Source: JACVRM01 sp963817375 | Lineage (GTDB): Bacteria; Actinomycetota; Thermoleophilia; Gaiellales; Gaiellaceae | Assembly (NCBI GenBank): GCA_963817375.1 | Contig: CAWFOB010000006.1 | Location: forward strand, 310,001 to 374,000 | Direction: 5' to 3' | DNA length: 64,000 nt | Part shown: positions 50,084 to 58,960 of the stretch, in pieces | Layout: each line of letters begins with the position of its first letter | Numbering within the stretch: position 1 is the stretch's first letter | The notes under the pieces: generated by a model | What the model saw: only the letters and a program-made list of their open reading frames with translations | Database searches by the model: none | Told to the model about the DNA's origin: nothing | Translations under genes and position numbers: made by a program

Positions 50084-50662
50084 ATGCCTGAGCAGCTCAA
50101 TCTCTCGACGCTGAAGCCCGCCGAGGCGCGCCGCGATCGCAAGCGCATCGGCCGCGGCCTGGGCTCCGGCAAGGGCCGCTACTCCGGTCGCGGCATCAAG
50201 GGCCAGAAGTCGCGGTCCGGCTCGGCCAAGATGCGCCCCGGCTTCGAGGGCGGCCAGATGCCGCTGCACATGCGGCTCGGCAAGCTGCGCGGCCCCTACT
50301 CGAGGGACGCGATGCCGGTCGGCCCGCACCGCACCTTCACGCAGGCCGTGAACCTGCGCGACCTCGAGGCGCGGTTCGACGCCGGCGCCGACGTCACGCT
50401 CGAGTCGCTGCGCGAGGCCGGCCTGATCAAGAACACGAAGATCGACGTCAAGATCCTCGCCTCCGGAGAGTTGACGAAGCAGCTCACCGTGACCGCGCAT
50501 CGCTTCTCGGCAACGGCGAAGGAGAAGATCGAGGCCGCCGGCGGCTCGGCCATTTCGCTGCGCGAAATGGTTAGCGGCGGCAAGACTCGAAAGCGCCGCC
50601 TGCTACGAGGAAAGGGCTCCCCGAGCCAGAAGTCGGCGGAGACCGCAGAACGACTCCCCTGA
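50084..50662 (+). CDS. rplO: 50S ribosomal protein L15 with unusual C-terminus
   Basis: A 192-residue L15; the family is about 145-160. The core is canonical (KRIGRGLGSGKGRYSGRGIKGQKSRSG; GFEGGQMPLHMRLGKLRG; LTVTAHRFSATAKEKIEAAGGS). L15 normally ends a few residues after EAAGG. Here the frame continues through a hairpin-TTAG element (SAISLREMVSGG) and a basic tail (KTRKRRLLRGKG). The extension may have arisen when the hairpin element was placed over the old stop codon. Confidence 0.95.
   Translation: MPEQLNLSTLKPAEARRDRKRIGRGLGSGKGRYSGRGIKGQKSRSGSAKMRPGFEGGQMPLHMRLGKLRGPYSRDAMPVGPHRTFTQAVNLRDLEARFDAGADVTLESLREAGLIKNTKIDVKILASGELTKQLTVTAHRFSATAKEKIEAAGGSAISLREMVSGGKTRKRRLLRGKGSPSQKSAETAERLP
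50550..50574 (+). promoter_or_regulatory. Hairpin-TTAG element inside rplO
   Basis: A perfect 9-bp stem (CCATTTCGC / GCGAAATGG, loop tgc) is followed by TTAG, here out of frame. Its location is about 90 bases before the rplO stop and 126 bases before secY. Confidence 0.55.
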
Positions 50663-50699
50663 CGAGGAGCCGAGCTCTGACATGGAGACCGAGGGCTAG

Positions 50700-51953
50700 A
50701 TGTTCAGCTGGCTCGCCAACGCCTGGCGCGTCCCGGACCTGCGCAAGCGGGTGCTGTTCACCGCGCTGATCCTGGCGGTCTACCGCCTCGGCGCGTGGAT
50801 GCCGGCGCCCGGTATCGACTCGGCGAAGATCAAGGGCTACTTCAACTCGCAGGGCACCGGCGTGCTCGGCCTGCTCAACCTGTTCTCGGGCGGCGCGCTG
50901 TCGCAGTTCGCGGTGTTCGCGCTCGGGATCATGCCGTACGTCACCGCTTCGATCATCCTCCAGCTCATGACGGTCGTCGTGCCGAAGCTCGAGCAGCTCC
51001 AGAAGGAGGGCGAGGCCGGCTACGCCAAGATCAACCAGTACACGCGCTACCTCACGGTCGTGCTCGCGGCGCTGCAGTCCACCGGCTACGCGTACCTGTT
51101 CCACCGCCAGGGCGTGCTGAGCGGCAGCACCGGAAACCTCGTCCTGATCGTCCTGACGCTCACGACCGGCACCGTGCTGCTCATGTGGCTCGGCGAGCAG
51201 ATCACGAAGTACGGGATCGGCAACGGGATCTCGCTGCTCATCTTCGCGTCGATCCTCTCGAGCGCACCGCTCGTTATCAACGCCTGGTACAACGGCGGCG
51301 TCAGCGAGCGGCTGTTCCTGCCGCTGGTGGTCATCTTCGTCGTCGTCTCGGTCGTCTTCGTCCAGGAGGGCCAGCGGCGCATCCCGATCCAGTACGCCAA
51401 GCGAATGGTGGGGCGCCGCCTGACGAGCGGCGGCTCGACCTATCTGCCGCTGCGCGTGAACATGGCGGGCGTCATCCCGATCATCTTCGCGGCGGCGCTG
51501 ATGGCGTTCCCGCCGACGATCGGCCAGTACTTCCCATCGACGCAGGGCTTCGTGAACCGGCACCTCTCGTACACGGACTGGCCGTACATCCTCGTCGAGG
51601 CGGGGCTGATCATCGTCTTCACATACTTCTACACGGCCGTCCAGTTCAACCCCGTCGACCAGGCCGACAACCTGCGCAAGCACGGCGGGTACGTGCCCGG
51701 CATCAGACCCGGGGCCCCGACCGCGATGTACTTCGACCGCGTGCTGTCGCGGCTGACGCTCCCCGGCGCGCTGTTCCTCGCCGCCATCGCGGCGCTGCCC
51801 ACGATCCTGGTTGTCCACTTCCACTTCTCCCAGGCGACCACGCGCGCGATCGGGGGAACGTCGGTGCTGATCGTGGTCGGTGTGGCGCTCGACACGATGC
51901 GGCAGATGGAGTCGCAGATGATGATGCGCTCCTACGAAGGCTTCCTCAAATAG
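50700..51953 (+). CDS. secY: Preprotein translocase subunit SecY
   Basis: A 417-residue channel protein with about ten membrane helices (MFSWLANAWRVPDLRKRVLF; GIMPYVTASIILQLMTVV; GIGNGISLLIFASIL; RRIPIQYAKRMVG; VNMAGVIPIIFAAALM). It forms the Sec export pore with SecE. The usual spc-operon position between rplO and adk is kept. Confidence 0.98.
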   Translation: MFSWLANAWRVPDLRKRVLFTALILAVYRLGAWMPAPGIDSAKIKGYFNSQGTGVLGLLNLFSGGALSQFAVFALGIMPYVTASIILQLMTVVVPKLEQLQKEGEAGYAKINQYTRYLTVVLAALQSTGYAYLFHRQGVLSGSTGNLVLIVLTLTTGTVLLMWLGEQITKYGIGNGISLLIFASILSSAPLVINAWYNGGVSERLFLPLVVIFVVVSVVFVQEGQRRIPIQYAKRMVGRRLTSGGSTYLPLRVNMAGVIPIIFAAALMAFPPTIGQYFPSTQGFVNRHLSYTDWPYILVEAGLIIVFTYFYTAVQFNPVDQADNLRKHGGYVPGIRPGAPTAMYFDRVLSRLTLPGALFLAAIAALPTILVVHFHFSQATTRAIGGTSVLIVVGVALDTMRQMESQMMMRSYEGFLK

Positions 51954-51966
51954 CCGCCGCCCCGCG

Positions 51967-52539
51967 GTGAACATCCTCCTGTTGGGCCCGCAGGGAGCGG
52001 GCAAGGGAACGCAGGCGAAGCGGATCGCCGCCGAGTACGGCTTTCCGCACATCGCGACGGGCGACATCCTGCGCGAGGCGATCGCCGAGGAGACGCCGCT
52101 CGGGCTGCGCGTCAAGCCGATCCTGGACAACGGCCACCTCGTCCCCGACGAGCTGATGATCCTGCTCATCAGGGACCGGCTGGCCGAGCCTGACGCTTCC
52201 GAGGGGTTCATCCTGGACGGCTTCCCGCGCACGATGGCGCAGGCGGATGCGCTCGACGCGATGCTCGAGGAGATCGGCCGCGAGCTCGGTATCGTCTTCG
52301 AGCTCCAGCTCGACGACGAGTCGGCCGTGCGGCGCCTGCTGCGCCGCGCTACCGAGGAGGGCCGGAGCGACGACACGCCGGACGTGATCGCCAAGCGGCT
52401 CGCGACCTACCACCAGCTGACGGAGCCGCTCGTCGGCCACTACCGCGCGAAGGGCAACCTGGTCGGCATCCACGCGGGCCGTACCATCAACGAGGTGTTC
52501 GCCGAGATCCAGGACGCGCTCGAGCAGGTCGCGGCGTGA
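51967..52539 (+). CDS. adk: Adenylate kinase
   Basis: A 190-residue short-LID adenylate kinase from GTG 51967. P-loop GPQGAGKGTQAKR (7-19), NMP-binding HIATGDILRE and FILDGFPRTMAQADAL. The zinc-type LID is absent, as in other forms of this length. It balances ATP, ADP and AMP. It overlaps map (GTGA). Confidence 0.97.
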   Translation: MNILLLGPQGAGKGTQAKRIAAEYGFPHIATGDILREAIAEETPLGLRVKPILDNGHLVPDELMILLIRDRLAEPDASEGFILDGFPRTMAQADALDAMLEEIGRELGIVFELQLDDESAVRRLLRRATEEGRSDDTPDVIAKRLATYHQLTEPLVGHYRAKGNLVGIHAGRTINEVFAEIQDALEQVAA

Positions 52540-53330
52540 TCATCCGGAAGTCGAGCGCCGAGTTGGAGCGCATGGCGCGCGCCGGCCGCCTCGTCTCCGA
52601 GACGCACCAGCTCCTCGCCGAGCACATCCACGGAGGAGTGACGACCGCCGAGCTCGACCGCATCGCCGAGGAGTTCATCGAGTCGCGCGGCGGCTACCCG
52701 ACCTTCAAGGGCTACCGTGGCTACCCGGCGGCGATCTGCACGTCGCCGAACGACATGATCGTCCACGGCATCCCCGGGCCGTACCGGCTCTCCGACGGCG
52801 ACATCCTCTCCGTCGACATCGGCGTCACGCTGGACGGCTTCATCGGCGACGCGGCGTACACGTTCGCCGTCGGCGAGATCGCGGAGGAGGCCGCCCGGCT
52901 GCTCGCGACCGGCCAGGAGGCGCTCACCGCCGGCATCGCCGAGTGCCGACCGGGACGGCGGCTGTCCGACGTGTCGCACGCGGTGCAGGAGGTGACGGAA
53001 GCGGCCGGCTTCACGGTCGTGCGCGCGCTCGTCGGCCACGGCGTCGGCCGTGCGATGCACGAGGACCCGCAGATCCCCAACTACGGCCCGCCCGGCCGCG
53101 GCCCGGAGCTGCGCCCCGGCATGGTCTTCGCGATCGAGCCGATGATCACCGCCGGCACGTACGAGATCTACCTGCACGACGACGACTGGTCGATCTCGAC
53201 CGTCGACGGGTCGCTCGCGGCCCACTTCGAGCACACGGTCGCGATCACCGAGGGCGACCCGCGCATCCTCACCTGGCCGCACCCGTCGGTCGCAGCGCCG
53301 CTCGTGCGCCACGCCGGCGCGAATTCTTAG
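52536..53330 (+). CDS. map: Methionine aminopeptidase, type I
   Basis: A 264-residue MetAP from GTG 52536 (IIRKSSAELERMARAGRLVSE). The metal ligands are visible in SVDIGVTLDGFIGDAAY (two Asp), VGHGVGRAMHEDP (His), FAIEPMIT (Glu) and FEHTVAITE (Glu). It removes the initiator Met from new proteins. Normally infA follows; here it does not. Confidence 0.97.
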   Translation: MIIRKSSAELERMARAGRLVSETHQLLAEHIHGGVTTAELDRIAEEFIESRGGYPTFKGYRGYPAAICTSPNDMIVHGIPGPYRLSDGDILSVDIGVTLDGFIGDAAYTFAVGEIAEEAARLLATGQEALTAGIAECRPGRRLSDVSHAVQEVTEAAGFTVVRALVGHGVGRAMHEDPQIPNYGPPGRGPELRPGMVFAIEPMITAGTYEIYLHDDDWSISTVDGSLAAHFEHTVAITEGDPRILTWPHPSVAAPLVRHAGANS

Positions 53331-53386
53331 GCGGCTCCTAGCCCAGGCTTGGGCTGCTCACAGGTTCGCGCGGAAGACTGGGTGCC

Positions 53387-54448
53387 ATGTCCGAGCTTGC
53401 GCCCGAGCCGTTCGCTCTCCCTCCCCTCCCGAACGCCGGGCGCAGGCGCAGCCCCGCCGTGGCTCTCATCCTGGCCGGTCTGCTCGGGTCCGGTGTCGTG
53501 CTCGGTGCCGTCGTGCTCGCGCTCCAGCGCGGCACGACGGAGGCGGCGGGCGGCAGCACCGGCACCGGCACCGTCGTCATCGATACGAGCCTCGGCTACC
53601 AGGACGCCGCGGCGGCGGGCACGGGCATCGTCCTCACCTCCCGGGGCGAGATCCTGACCAACAACCACGTGGTCCACGGGGCGACGACCATCAAGGTCGT
53701 CGTCCCGGGCACGGGGCACAGCTACACCGCGACCGTGGTCGGCTACGACGTCGCCCACGACATCGCCGTGCTCCAGGCGGAGAACGCCAGCGGCCTCAAG
53801 ACCGCGCCGCTCGGCGACTCCGTGGACGTCGGCGAGACAGTGACCGCGCTCGGCAATGCCGGCGGCACCGGGGCGCTCGTGCGCGCGACCGGCACGGTCA
53901 CCGCGCTGAACCAGCAGATCACCGCGTCCGACGACAGTGGCAGCAGCGAGACGCTGACCGGCCTGATCCAGACCAACGCAAACGTGCAGCCGGGCGACTC
54001 CGGCGGCCCGCTCCTCGACACCGACGGCAAGGTCGTCGGCGTGGACACGGCGGCATCGAGCTCGGGCCGCTACGGCTACCAGGACATCTCCCAGACGTCC
54101 CAGGGCTACGCGGTCCCGATCGCCACCGCCCTCTCGGTGGCCAGGCAGATCGAGGCCCGCGACAGTTCCGGGACCGTCCATGTCGGCGGCACCGCGTTCC
54201 TGGGCGTCAACCTGACGACCGACCAGTGGAGCGGCGGTGCGGCGATTGCGGACGTCGTCTCCGGCGGGCCGGCCGACACCGCCGGGCTGCAGGCCGGCGA
54301 CGTGATCACGGCGATCGACGGGCAGGCCGTGAGCACCCCCGAGGAGATCACCTCGCTGCTGCTCGGCAAGCAGCCGGGCGACACCGTCGCCGTCACGACG
54401 CAGAACGGGACCATCACGGTCACGCTCGGCAGCGGCCCCGCGCAGTAG
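53387..54448 (+). CDS. Membrane-anchored HtrA/DegP-type serine protease with PDZ domain
   Basis: A 353-residue protease. Its cytoplasmic Pro-rich N-terminus is followed by one membrane helix (about 23-47) and a trypsin-like domain (about 70-250). The triad is His94 (NNHVV), Asp125 (HDIAVL) and Ser205 (GDSGGP). One PDZ domain occupies about 265-350 (LQAGDVITAIDGQAVSTPEE). Such proteins cleave misfolded or regulatory proteins outside the membrane. It sits between map and rpmJ in the place usually taken by infA, in a 1.27 kb break in the ribosomal run, with spacers on both sides (56 and 155 bases), so it may have its own regulation. Confidence 0.92.
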   Translation: MSELAPEPFALPPLPNAGRRRSPAVALILAGLLGSGVVLGAVVLALQRGTTEAAGGSTGTGTVVIDTSLGYQDAAAAGTGIVLTSRGEILTNNHVVHGATTIKVVVPGTGHSYTATVVGYDVAHDIAVLQAENASGLKTAPLGDSVDVGETVTALGNAGGTGALVRATGTVTALNQQITASDDSGSSETLTGLIQTNANVQPGDSGGPLLDTDGKVVGVDTAASSSGRYGYQDISQTSQGYAVPIATALSVARQIEARDSSGTVHVGGTAFLGVNLTTDQWSGGAAIADVVSGGPADTAGLQAGDVITAIDGQAVSTPEEITSLLLGKQPGDTVAVTTQNGTITVTLGSGPAQ

Positions 54449-54603
54449 CGCTCGATCTGCTATTCCGGACGTGGTGGAGCCGCATGTCGTGGTCGCTCCA
54501 GAGAGTGGGCTAGCTGCTACGATGCCGCGACGCGCGGCTCTGCTGCGCCCTTTGTGACGTCTGCGCCTCTGCGCGGGCACAACGATTTTGAATAGAGGTT
54601 GAA

Positions 54604-54717
54604 GTGAAGGTCAGGCCGTCCGTCAAGCCTATGTGCGAGCGCTGCCGCGTGATCAAGCGGCATGGGCGCACCATGGTCATCTGCTCGAACCCGCGGCACA
54701 AGCAGCGACAGGGGTAG
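54604..54717 (+). CDS. rpmJ: 50S ribosomal protein L36
   Basis: A 37-residue L36 from GTG 54604 (KVRPSVKPMCERCRVIKRHG) with the zinc ligands CERC, Cys27 and the His near the end (NPRHKQRQG). It is too short for most gene callers. AGAGGTTGAA precedes the start. Confidence 0.96.
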   Translation: MKVRPSVKPMCERCRVIKRHGRTMVICSNPRHKQRQG

Positions 54718-54727
54718 GAGGAACGCG

Positions 54728-55102
54728 TTGGCTCGAATCGCAGGCGTGAACCTGCCGCGTGAGAAGCGGCTGGAGATCGGCCTCACGTACATCTACGGCA
54801 TCGGCCGGTCGACGGCCAACGAGGTGCTTGCCGCCCTCGGGCTGTCGCCGGATACGAAGGTCCGTGACCTCACCGACGAGGAGGTCACGCGGCTCCGTGA
54901 GCACATCGACGCGAACCTCCAGGTGGAGGGCGACCTGCGCCGCGAGCGCTCGCAGGCGATCAAGCGCCTCGGCGAGATCGGCTCGTACCGCGGCATCCGC
55001 CACCGCCGGAACCTGCCCGTGAACGGCCAGCGGACGAAGACCAACGCCCGCACGCGCAAGGGCCCGAAGAAGACCGTCGGCCGCGGCAAGAAGGCCAAGT
55101 AA
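54728..55102 (+). CDS. rpsM: 30S ribosomal protein S13
   Basis: A 124-residue S13 from TTG 54728 (ARIAGVNLPREKRLEIGLTYIYG), after GGAGGAACGCG. It has DLTDEEVTRLREHIDAN and RHRRNLPVNGQRTKTNARTRKG. It heads the alpha gene set. The stop overlaps the rpsK ATG. Confidence 0.98.
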   Translation: MARIAGVNLPREKRLEIGLTYIYGIGRSTANEVLAALGLSPDTKVRDLTDEEVTRLREHIDANLQVEGDLRRERSQAIKRLGEIGSYRGIRHRRNLPVNGQRTKTNARTRKGPKKTVGRGKKAK

Positions 55103-55509
55103 TGGCGCCTCCTCGTCGTGCCGCAGCGGCCCGGGGTCGCACCCGTCGCCGCGTCAAGAAGAACATCGCCATCGGCCAGGCGCACATCAAGACGTCGTTC
55201 AACAACACGATCGTCGCGCTGACCGACAAGGAGGGGAACGTCATCGTGTGGGAGTCCGCCGGCTCGGCCGGGTTCAAGGGCTCGCGCAAGTCGACGCCGT
55301 TCGCCGCCCAGGTGACCGCCGACGCGTGCGCGCGCAAGGGCATGGAGCACGGCCTCCAGAAGGTCGAGGTCTTCGTGAAGGGCCCGGGCTCCGGCCGCGA
55401 GACCGCCATCCGGTCGCTGCAGGCCGCCGGCCTCGAGATCCTCGGCGTCCGCGACGTCACACCGCAGGCGCACAACGGCGTCCGCCAGAAGAAGCGGAGG
55501 AGGGTCTAG
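55102..55509 (+). CDS. rpsK: 30S ribosomal protein S11
   Basis: A 135-residue S11 with KKNIAIGQAHIKTSFNNTIVAL, GFKGSRKSTPFAAQ and the end DVTPQAHNGVRQKKRRRV. Standard length. The stop overlaps the rpsD GTG. Confidence 0.98.
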   Translation: MAPPRRAAAARGRTRRRVKKNIAIGQAHIKTSFNNTIVALTDKEGNVIVWESAGSAGFKGSRKSTPFAAQVTADACARKGMEHGLQKVEVFVKGPGSGRETAIRSLQAAGLEILGVRDVTPQAHNGVRQKKRRRV

Positions 55510-56129
55510 TGGCCCGCCCGCTCGGCCCGAAATGCCGTAACTGCCGCCGCGAGGGCATGAAGCTCTTCCTGAAGGGCGAGAAGTGCCTGACCGACAAGTG
55601 CCCGGTCGAGCGTCGCTCGTACCCGCCGGGCGAGCACGGCCGCGGCCGCATCAAGCAGAGCGAGTACCTGCTCCAGCTGCGCGAGAAGCAGAAGGCGCGG
55701 CGCTACTACGGCCTGCTCGAGAAGCAGTTCCGCAACTACTACGAGAAGGCGGCGCGGCGCTCCGGCATCACCGGCGAGAACCTGCTGCGCATGCTCGAGA
55801 CCCGGCTCGACAACGTCGTGTACCGGCTCGGCTTCGCCTCCTCGCGCGCCCAGGCGCGCCAGCTCGTCCGCCACGGCCACTTCCACGTGAACGGCCGGCG
55901 GGTCAACGTCCCGAGCTTCCAGGTGCGTCCGGACGACATCGTCACGATCGCGCCCAGGTCGGCCGCCGAGGCCGTCGTGCGCGATGCGACCGACCTCACC
56001 GCCTCGGTCGCACCATGGCTGCAGGCGGATCACGAAGGACTGACGGGCAAGGTGCTCAAGTGGCCCGAGCGTGACGAGATCGACACGCCGGTCTCCGAGC
56101 AGCTGATCGTCGAGCTCTACTCGAAGTAG
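55509..56129 (+). CDS. rpsD: 30S ribosomal protein S4, zinc-binding form
   Basis: A 206-residue S4 from GTG 55509 (ARPLGPKCRNCRREGMKLFLKG). Cysteines CRNC...CLTDKC form the N-terminal zinc site. The S4 RNA-binding domain carries RLDNVVYRLGFASSRAQARQLV and HFHVNGRRVNVPS. S4 represses the alpha operon in E. coli. Confidence 0.98.
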   Translation: MARPLGPKCRNCRREGMKLFLKGEKCLTDKCPVERRSYPPGEHGRGRIKQSEYLLQLREKQKARRYYGLLEKQFRNYYEKAARRSGITGENLLRMLETRLDNVVYRLGFASSRAQARQLVRHGHFHVNGRRVNVPSFQVRPDDIVTIAPRSAAEAVVRDATDLTASVAPWLQADHEGLTGKVLKWPERDEIDTPVSEQLIVELYSK

Positions 56130-56131
56130 TG

Positions 56132-56157
56132 CCAACAGCCTGAAGGCTGTTGGTTAG
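56132..56157 (+). promoter_or_regulatory. Hairpin-TTAG element between rpsD and rpoA
   Basis: A perfect 9-bp stem (CCAACAGCC / GGCTGTTGG, loop tgaa) starts two bases after the rpsD stop and is followed by TTAG, then the rpoA ribosome site GAGAGGAAAGGA. Confidence 0.6.
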
Positions 56158-56174
56158 AGAGGAAAGGAAAAACT

Positions 56175-57143
56175 TTGGCCACTCGCACGTCCCTGATGGA
56201 TTTCCAGATTCCGCGCATCGTCCACGAGGAGCTCGAGGCCGAGCGCGGCGTCTTCGTGATCGAGCCGCTCGACCGCGGCTTCGGCTACACGTTCGGCAAC
56301 TCGCTGCGCCGCGTGCTGCTCTCCTCGCTGGAGGGCGCCGCCGTCACCTCGGTGAAGATCGAGGGCGTCGCGCACGAGTTCACCACGCTGCCGGGCGTGC
56401 GCGAGGACGTCACCGACATCATCCTGCAGCTCAAGAACCTGATCTGCCGCCTGCACGGTGCGTCGCCCGAGGTGGAGGTCCGGCTCACGAAGCGCGGTGC
56501 CGGCATCGTCACCGCCGGCGACATCGAGGCGCCTGCCGACCTCGAGATCCTCAACCCGGAGCTCGAGATCGCGCACCTCTCGGACAACGGCAAGCTCGAG
56601 ATGACGGTCACGATCGGCCGCGGTCGCGGCTACGTGCCGGCGGAGCTGAACCGCGGGCCGGAGCACACGATCGGCGTGATCCCGATCGACGCCATCTTCT
56701 CGCCTGTGCGGCGCGTCTCGTACGACGTCGAGGCCGCCCGTGTCGGGCAGCGCACCGACTACGACAAGCTGCGCCTCGACATCACGACGGACGGCTCGAT
56801 CGAGCCGCGCGACGCAATCGGACAGGCCGCCGACATCCTCATCCGGCAGCTCGCGATCTTCACCGACGTGGACAAGATCGAGGGCTTCGGCGAGGCCGCC
56901 GCAGCCGCGGAGGCCGCCGAGCCGTCACTCGCCCACGGGATGGAGAACTTCCCGATCGAGGAGCTCGAGCTGGGCGTCCGCTCATACAACTGCCTCAAGC
57001 GCGTCGGCATCGAGACGATCGGCGACCTGGTCGGCAAGACCGAGAACGAGCTCGCCGCGATCCCGAACTTCGGCAAGAAGTCGATCGAGGAGGTCAAGGA
57101 GACCCTCTCGGCGCACGGGCTCACCCTGCGAGGGGACGAGTAA
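56175..57143 (+). CDS. rpoA: DNA-directed RNA polymerase subunit alpha
   Basis: A 322-residue alpha subunit from TTG 56175 (ATRTSLMDFQIPRIVHEELE). The N-terminal dimerisation domain has FGYTFGNSLRRVLLSSLEGAAVTS. A short Ala/Glu linker follows. The C-terminal domain has LELGVRSYNCLKRVGIETIG and NFGKKSIEEVKETL, which bind UP elements and activators. All three large RNAP genes here start with TTG. Confidence 0.98.
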   Translation: MATRTSLMDFQIPRIVHEELEAERGVFVIEPLDRGFGYTFGNSLRRVLLSSLEGAAVTSVKIEGVAHEFTTLPGVREDVTDIILQLKNLICRLHGASPEVEVRLTKRGAGIVTAGDIEAPADLEILNPELEIAHLSDNGKLEMTVTIGRGRGYVPAELNRGPEHTIGVIPIDAIFSPVRRVSYDVEAARVGQRTDYDKLRLDITTDGSIEPRDAIGQAADILIRQLAIFTDVDKIEGFGEAAAAAEAAEPSLAHGMENFPIEELELGVRSYNCLKRVGIETIGDLVGKTENELAAIPNFGKKSIEEVKETLSAHGLTLRGDE

Positions 57144-57147
57144 CGCC

Positions 57148-57591
57148 GTGAGGCACCGCCGCTCCGGCCGCAAGCTCGGGCGCGACAGCGCCCACCGCAA
57201 GGCGCTCTACGCCAACCTGGCGGGCGCGCTGATCGAGCATGGGCGCATCAAGACCACCGAGGCCAAGGCGAAGGAGGTCCGCCCGATCGCCGAGCAGATG
57301 ATCACGCTCGGCCGGCGCGGCGACCTGGCAGCGCGGCGGCGCGCCCTCGCGTACCTGCGCAAGCAGGAGACGGTGCACAAGCTGTTCGCCGAGGTCGCGC
57401 CGCGCTTCGTGGACCGGCCGGGCGGCTACTCGCGCATCGTCAAGCTCGGCCCGCGGCCGGGCGACGCGGCGCCGATGGTCTACCTCGAGCTGGTCGACTA
57501 CTCGCCGCAGGGGCCGGCCGAGGAGAAGCAGCGCCGGCGACTGCTGCGCCGCCGGCGGCAGGAGCAGGAAGTAGAAACACCCGCCGGCTAG
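57148..57591 (+). CDS. rplQ: 50S ribosomal protein L17
   Basis: A 147-residue L17 from GTG 57148 (RHRRSGRKLGRDSAHRKALY) with IKTTEAKAKEVRPIAEQMIT and RIVKLGPRPGDAAPMVYLELV. A basic Arg-rich tail (about 30 residues) follows the normal domain. Confidence 0.97.
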   Translation: MRHRRSGRKLGRDSAHRKALYANLAGALIEHGRIKTTEAKAKEVRPIAEQMITLGRRGDLAARRRALAYLRKQETVHKLFAEVAPRFVDRPGGYSRIVKLGPRPGDAAPMVYLELVDYSPQGPAEEKQRRRLLRRRRQEQEVETPAG

Positions 57592-57600
57592 AGGCCGGCG

Positions 57601-58317
57601 GTGCGGCTGCGCCTCGAGCTCGAGTACGACGGCACCGACTTCCACGGCTGGGCTGTTCAGCCCGGCCTGCGCACGGTCGAGGGCGAGCTTCGTGCAGCCC
57701 TCGACGTCGTGTTCCCGTCGTGGGGCGGGCTGGCCATCGCGGGCCGCACCGACACCGGCGTGCACGCACTGGCCAACGTGGCGAGCCTGGACGCCGACGG
57801 CGGGCCGCCGCCGGATCGCGCCGCTGCGGCGCTGAACGCCGTCCTGCCCGGTGACGTCGCCGTCGGCGGCGTGGACGAGGCCGCAGCGGATTTCCACGCG
57901 CGCTTCTCGGCGCGCTCGCGCTCGTACCGCTACCGCATCTGGCGCCGCCCGGAGCCGTCGCCGTTCGAGCGGCGCCGCAGCTGGTGGGTGGCGCGGCCCG
58001 TCGAAGAGGATGCGCTCGCCGAGTCGGCGGCGCTGCTCGTCGGCCGGCACGACTTCCGCGCCTTTACGCCGACGCAGACCCAACACGACGTCTTCGTCCG
58101 CACGGTCGAGAGTGCCGTCTGGCGTCGCGAGGGGCACGTGCTCGTCTTCGAGATCACCGCCGACAGCTTCTTGCGCCGCATGGTCAGGACGCTCGTCGGA
58201 TCGATGCTCGACCTGACGCCGGGCGAGCTCGAGCGGCTGCTCGAGGGCGGGCCGCGCGCCGACGCGGGAACGACCGCCCCGCCGTGGGGGCTGTACCTGA
58301 CGGCCGTCGGGTACTAA
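57601..58317 (+). CDS. truA: tRNA pseudouridine(38-40) synthase TruA
   Basis: A 238-residue TruA from GTG 57601 (RLRLELEYDGTDFHGWAVQPG). The catalytic Asp51 is in AGRTDTGVHA. It has YRYRIW and HDFRAFTPTQTQ, and ends with the conserved ATTAPPWGLYL-like motif (TTAPPWGLYL). It modifies the anticodon stem-loop. The position after rplQ is common. Confidence 0.97.
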   Translation: MRLRLELEYDGTDFHGWAVQPGLRTVEGELRAALDVVFPSWGGLAIAGRTDTGVHALANVASLDADGGPPPDRAAAALNAVLPGDVAVGGVDEAAADFHARFSARSRSYRYRIWRRPEPSPFERRRSWWVARPVEEDALAESAALLVGRHDFRAFTPTQTQHDVFVRTVESAVWRREGHVLVFEITADSFLRRMVRTLVGSMLDLTPGELERLLEGGPRADAGTTAPPWGLYLTAVGY

Positions 58318-58324
58318 TGAAGCC

Positions 58325-58960
58325 GTGCGCTACGAGACCGTCCTCTTCGACCTCGACGGCACGCTGATCGACTCCGGCGCGGCCATTCTGGCCTCGTTCC
58401 ACCACGCGACGCAGACCGTGCTCGGCCGCCGCTACGAGGACGACGTGATCATGGCGAGCGTCGGCGGGCACGGCATCCACCGGCAGATGGCGGCCTTCGA
58501 CGAGGACCGCGTCGACGACCTGGTCGCCGCGTACCGCGCGCACAACATGGAGCTGTACCGCGACATCCGCCTTTTCCCCGGCATCGAGCCCGTGCTCGAG
58601 CAGCTGCGCGATAGCGGCAGGAGGCTGGGGGTCGTCACCGTCAAGAGCCGCATCACGGTCGACCTCACGTTCGAGCTGCTGCCGCTCGGGGAGTACTTCG
58701 ACGTCGTCGTCAACGGCGACGACGTGACCGAGCACAAGCCGCATCCGGAAGCGCTGCTGCTCGCGCTCGGCCGGTACGGCGCGCCCGTGCAGACGGCGGC
58801 ATACGTGGGTGACTCGCCGTTCGACCTGCAGGCCGCGAAGGCCGCCGGGATGGGCGCGATCGGCGTCAGCTGGGGCGGCATCCACGGCCGCGACCGGCTG
58901 GAGCCCGAGCAGCCGGATGCGCTCATCGACAGCCCGGAGGAGCTGCTTGGCGTCGTCTAG
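58325..58960 (+). CDS. HAD-family phosphatase (PpaX / phosphoglycolate phosphatase-like)
   Basis: A 211-residue HAD hydrolase from GTG 58325 with all four motifs intact: FDLDGTLIDSG (I), VTVKSR (II), EHKPHPEAL (III, Lys) and YVGDSPFDLQAAKAAG (IV). The alpha-helical cap (about 20-85) matches the pyrophosphatase PpaX / phosphoglycolate phosphatase group. The substrate cannot be distinguished by sequence alone. It overlaps ligA by 14 bases. Confidence 0.88.
   Translation: MRYETVLFDLDGTLIDSGAAILASFHHATQTVLGRRYEDDVIMASVGGHGIHRQMAAFDEDRVDDLVAAYRAHNMELYRDIRLFPGIEPVLEQLRDSGRRLGVVTVKSRITVDLTFELLPLGEYFDVVVNGDDVTEHKPHPEALLLALGRYGAPVQTAAYVGDSPFDLQAAKAAGMGAIGVSWGGIHGRDRLEPEQPDALIDSPEELLGVV

Noticed and set aside
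54449..54603. Hidden infA in the gap between the protease and rpmJ.
   Set aside because: No frame contains the IF-1 S1-like domain; the gap is too short and looks like a promoter region.
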